Part shown: piece after piece, positions 6,557-7,166 of the stretch
Position numbering within the stretch: the stretch's first letter is position 1
How the letters are laid out: every line of letters begins with the position of its first letter
Source of the DNA: Oceanococcus sp041625325
GTDB taxonomy: Bacteria > Pseudomonadota > Gammaproteobacteria > Nevskiales > Oceanococcaceae
Assembly: GCA_041625325.1 (NCBI GenBank)
Contig: JBFJTN010000188.1
Coordinates: 1 to 7,166, forward strand
Length of the DNA: 7,166 nt
Direction: 5' to 3'
Translations under genes and position numbers: made by a program
Notes under the pieces: generated by a model
What the model saw: only the letters and a program-made list of their open reading frames with translations
The model's database searches: none
What the model was told of the DNA's origin: nothing

Positions 6557-6835
6557 ATGAACAAGCGGGATATCTACATCGAGAAAGCACAGGCGCGGCT
6601 GGACGAGCAGCTGGCCAGGCTGGACCAGCTCAAGGCCCGGATGCGCGGCCAGTCTGCCGACGGCAAGCTCAGGCTGCTGGACCTGCAGAAGCAGCTCGAC
6701 CGTCAGGTCGATCAGGCGCGCAAGCAACTGGGAGAACTGCGGAGCAGCGCAGAGGAGGCCTTCGAAGACGGCCGGGGCCGGCTGGAGAAGCTGAGCGCTG
6801 ATATCGCGGCCGCATTCAGGAAATTCACCGACTGA
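6557..6835 (+). CDS. Small charged coiled-coil protein, resembling sll1863-type stress response proteins
   Basis: A 92-residue soluble protein with no signal peptide or membrane segment and no Cys or Trp. From about residue 5 to 70 it is rich in Leu, Gln, Arg, Lys and Glu, with hydrophobic residues in heptad-like spacing (ARLDEQLARLDQLKARM at 13-29, then LRLLDLQKQLDRQVDQA at 38-54), so a long helical coiled coil is expected. The start MNKRDIYIEK and the C-terminal pattern SAEEAFEDGRGRLEKL followed by AAAFRKF resemble small coiled-coil proteins annotated as the sll1863 stress response family. This resemblance is from memory. The molecular role of that group is not established, so no function is assigned. 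It follows pirin by 73 bp with its own ribosome binding site. The reading frame shows the usual G/C-rich third positions of its neighbours. Confidence 0.75.
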   Translation: MNKRDIYIEKAQARLDEQLARLDQLKARMRGQSADGKLRLLDLQKQLDRQVDQARKQLGELRSSAEEAFEDGRGRLEKLSADIAAAFRKFTD

Positions 6836-6847
6836 GCCGGCCTGTCG

Positions 6848-6865
6848 TCCGCCCCTGAGGGCGGA
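6848..6865. terminator. Short GC-rich hairpin between convergent genes, possible bidirectional terminator
   Basis: TCCGCCC (6848-6854) and GGGCGGA (6859-6865) form a perfect 7-bp stem with a CTGA loop, placed 13 bp after one stop codon and 10 bp from the opposing one. The position between convergent genes fits a shared terminator. No T-run follows it on either strand, so it is not a textbook intrinsic terminator; it may instead be an mRNA 3'-end stabilising hairpin. Confidence 0.45.
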
Positions 6866-6874
6866 GCGCAAGGA

Positions 6875-7166
6875 TCAGTGGATGCGCCGTTCCTCGGCAG
6901 GGGGCAGCCTGTCCAGCAGGGCCGGAATCGGCGCCTCGTCGAGACTGTCGGTGTCCGTGCCGTCCGGCGCTGAGCTGTCGGCCGTCGGGCCGGCTGCCAG
7001 CTCATCCGGGCCGGCGTGCGGCGCCCGGTCTGCCTGCAATACATCCTGGAGCCGGGCGATCGCGGTGCCGCTGTCCGCATGGCGGGCGGCGAGCTGATTG
7101 GCGGGCGCCTTCAGGCGGGGTTCGCCCGCGATATCCACCTGCGACTCCATCAGTTCCGCCAGTTGC
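6875..7166 (-). CDS. Unidentified protein, C-terminal part; runs off the right edge
   Basis: Reading on the minus strand, the frame is open from the window edge to a TGA at 6877-6875 and gives about 96 residues. An internal Met (ATG at 7150-7148) could start a 91-residue protein. However, the frame stays open upstream of it (QLAEL before the Met) and only a weak GGCGGA precedes it, so a longer protein cut by the edge is more likely. The first half looks folded and mostly helical (QVDIAGEPRLKAP, then ANQLAARHADSG, then IARLQDVL). The second half is a low-complexity acidic tail rich in Ala, Pro, Asp and Gly, followed by a short LLDRLPPAEERRIH end. No Cys, signal peptide or membrane segment is seen in the visible part. 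G/C-rich third positions and termination just beyond the convergent gene support it as real. I do not recognise the family. Confidence 0.6.
   Translation of the reverse strand, partial: QLAELMESQVDIAGEPRLKAPANQLAARHADSGTAIARLQDVLQADRAPHAGPDELAAGPTADSSAPDGTDTDSLDEAPIPALLDRLPPAEERRIH

Noticed and set aside
5425..6564. A 379-codon open frame on the minus strand opposite pirin
   Set aside because: It is a shadow of the pirin coding strand; the sense frame carries all metal ligands and family motifs.

Overview
The window looks like ordinary chromosome from a high-GC proteobacterium, most likely a gammaproteobacterium. G+C is roughly two-thirds by eye, with strong G/C preference at third codon positions. 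The TruC-type tRNA pseudouridine synthase and the DUF1329 envelope protein also point that way. I cannot name the genus. I see no IS element, CRISPR array, tRNA, rRNA or phage gene.

Layout. Bases 1-180 hold the C-terminal end of the carboxyltransferase (beta) subunit of a biotin-dependent acyl-CoA carboxylase. Four bases later comes the biotin-carrying alpha subunit (185-2191), which overlaps an acyl-CoA dehydrogenase (2188-3336) by 4 bp. After a 61-bp gap with a good ribosome binding site comes an exported DUF1329 protein (3398-4771). A TruC-like pseudouridine synthase (GTG start, 4775-5563) follows in the same frame, and a pirin (5560-6483) overlaps it by 4 bp. A small coiled-coil protein (6557-6835) has its own ribosome binding site. 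These seven genes all read on the plus strand. The last gene converges on them from the minus strand (6875 to the window edge) and is only partly present. A short GC-rich hairpin sits between the convergent ends.

How the genes may work together. The beta subunit, alpha subunit and dehydrogenase form a catabolic module. The dehydrogenase would introduce a double bond into a branched acyl-CoA, and the biotin enzyme would carboxylate the resulting enoyl-CoA. This is the logic of leucine breakdown (isovaleryl-CoA to 3-methylglutaconyl-CoA) and of acyclic terpene breakdown (citronellyl-CoA to carboxylated geranyl-CoA). The window does not decide between them, because the beta-subunit active site lies upstream. 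The DUF1329 gene could be linked to uptake or envelope handling of a hydrophobic substrate, but that is inference. TruC and pirin are probably housekeeping or accessory genes carried on the same transcript. I found no convincing new system. The most interesting points are the identity of the carboxylase/dehydrogenase pair, a variant nucleotide-site motif in the alpha subunit, and the partial unknown gene at the right edge.
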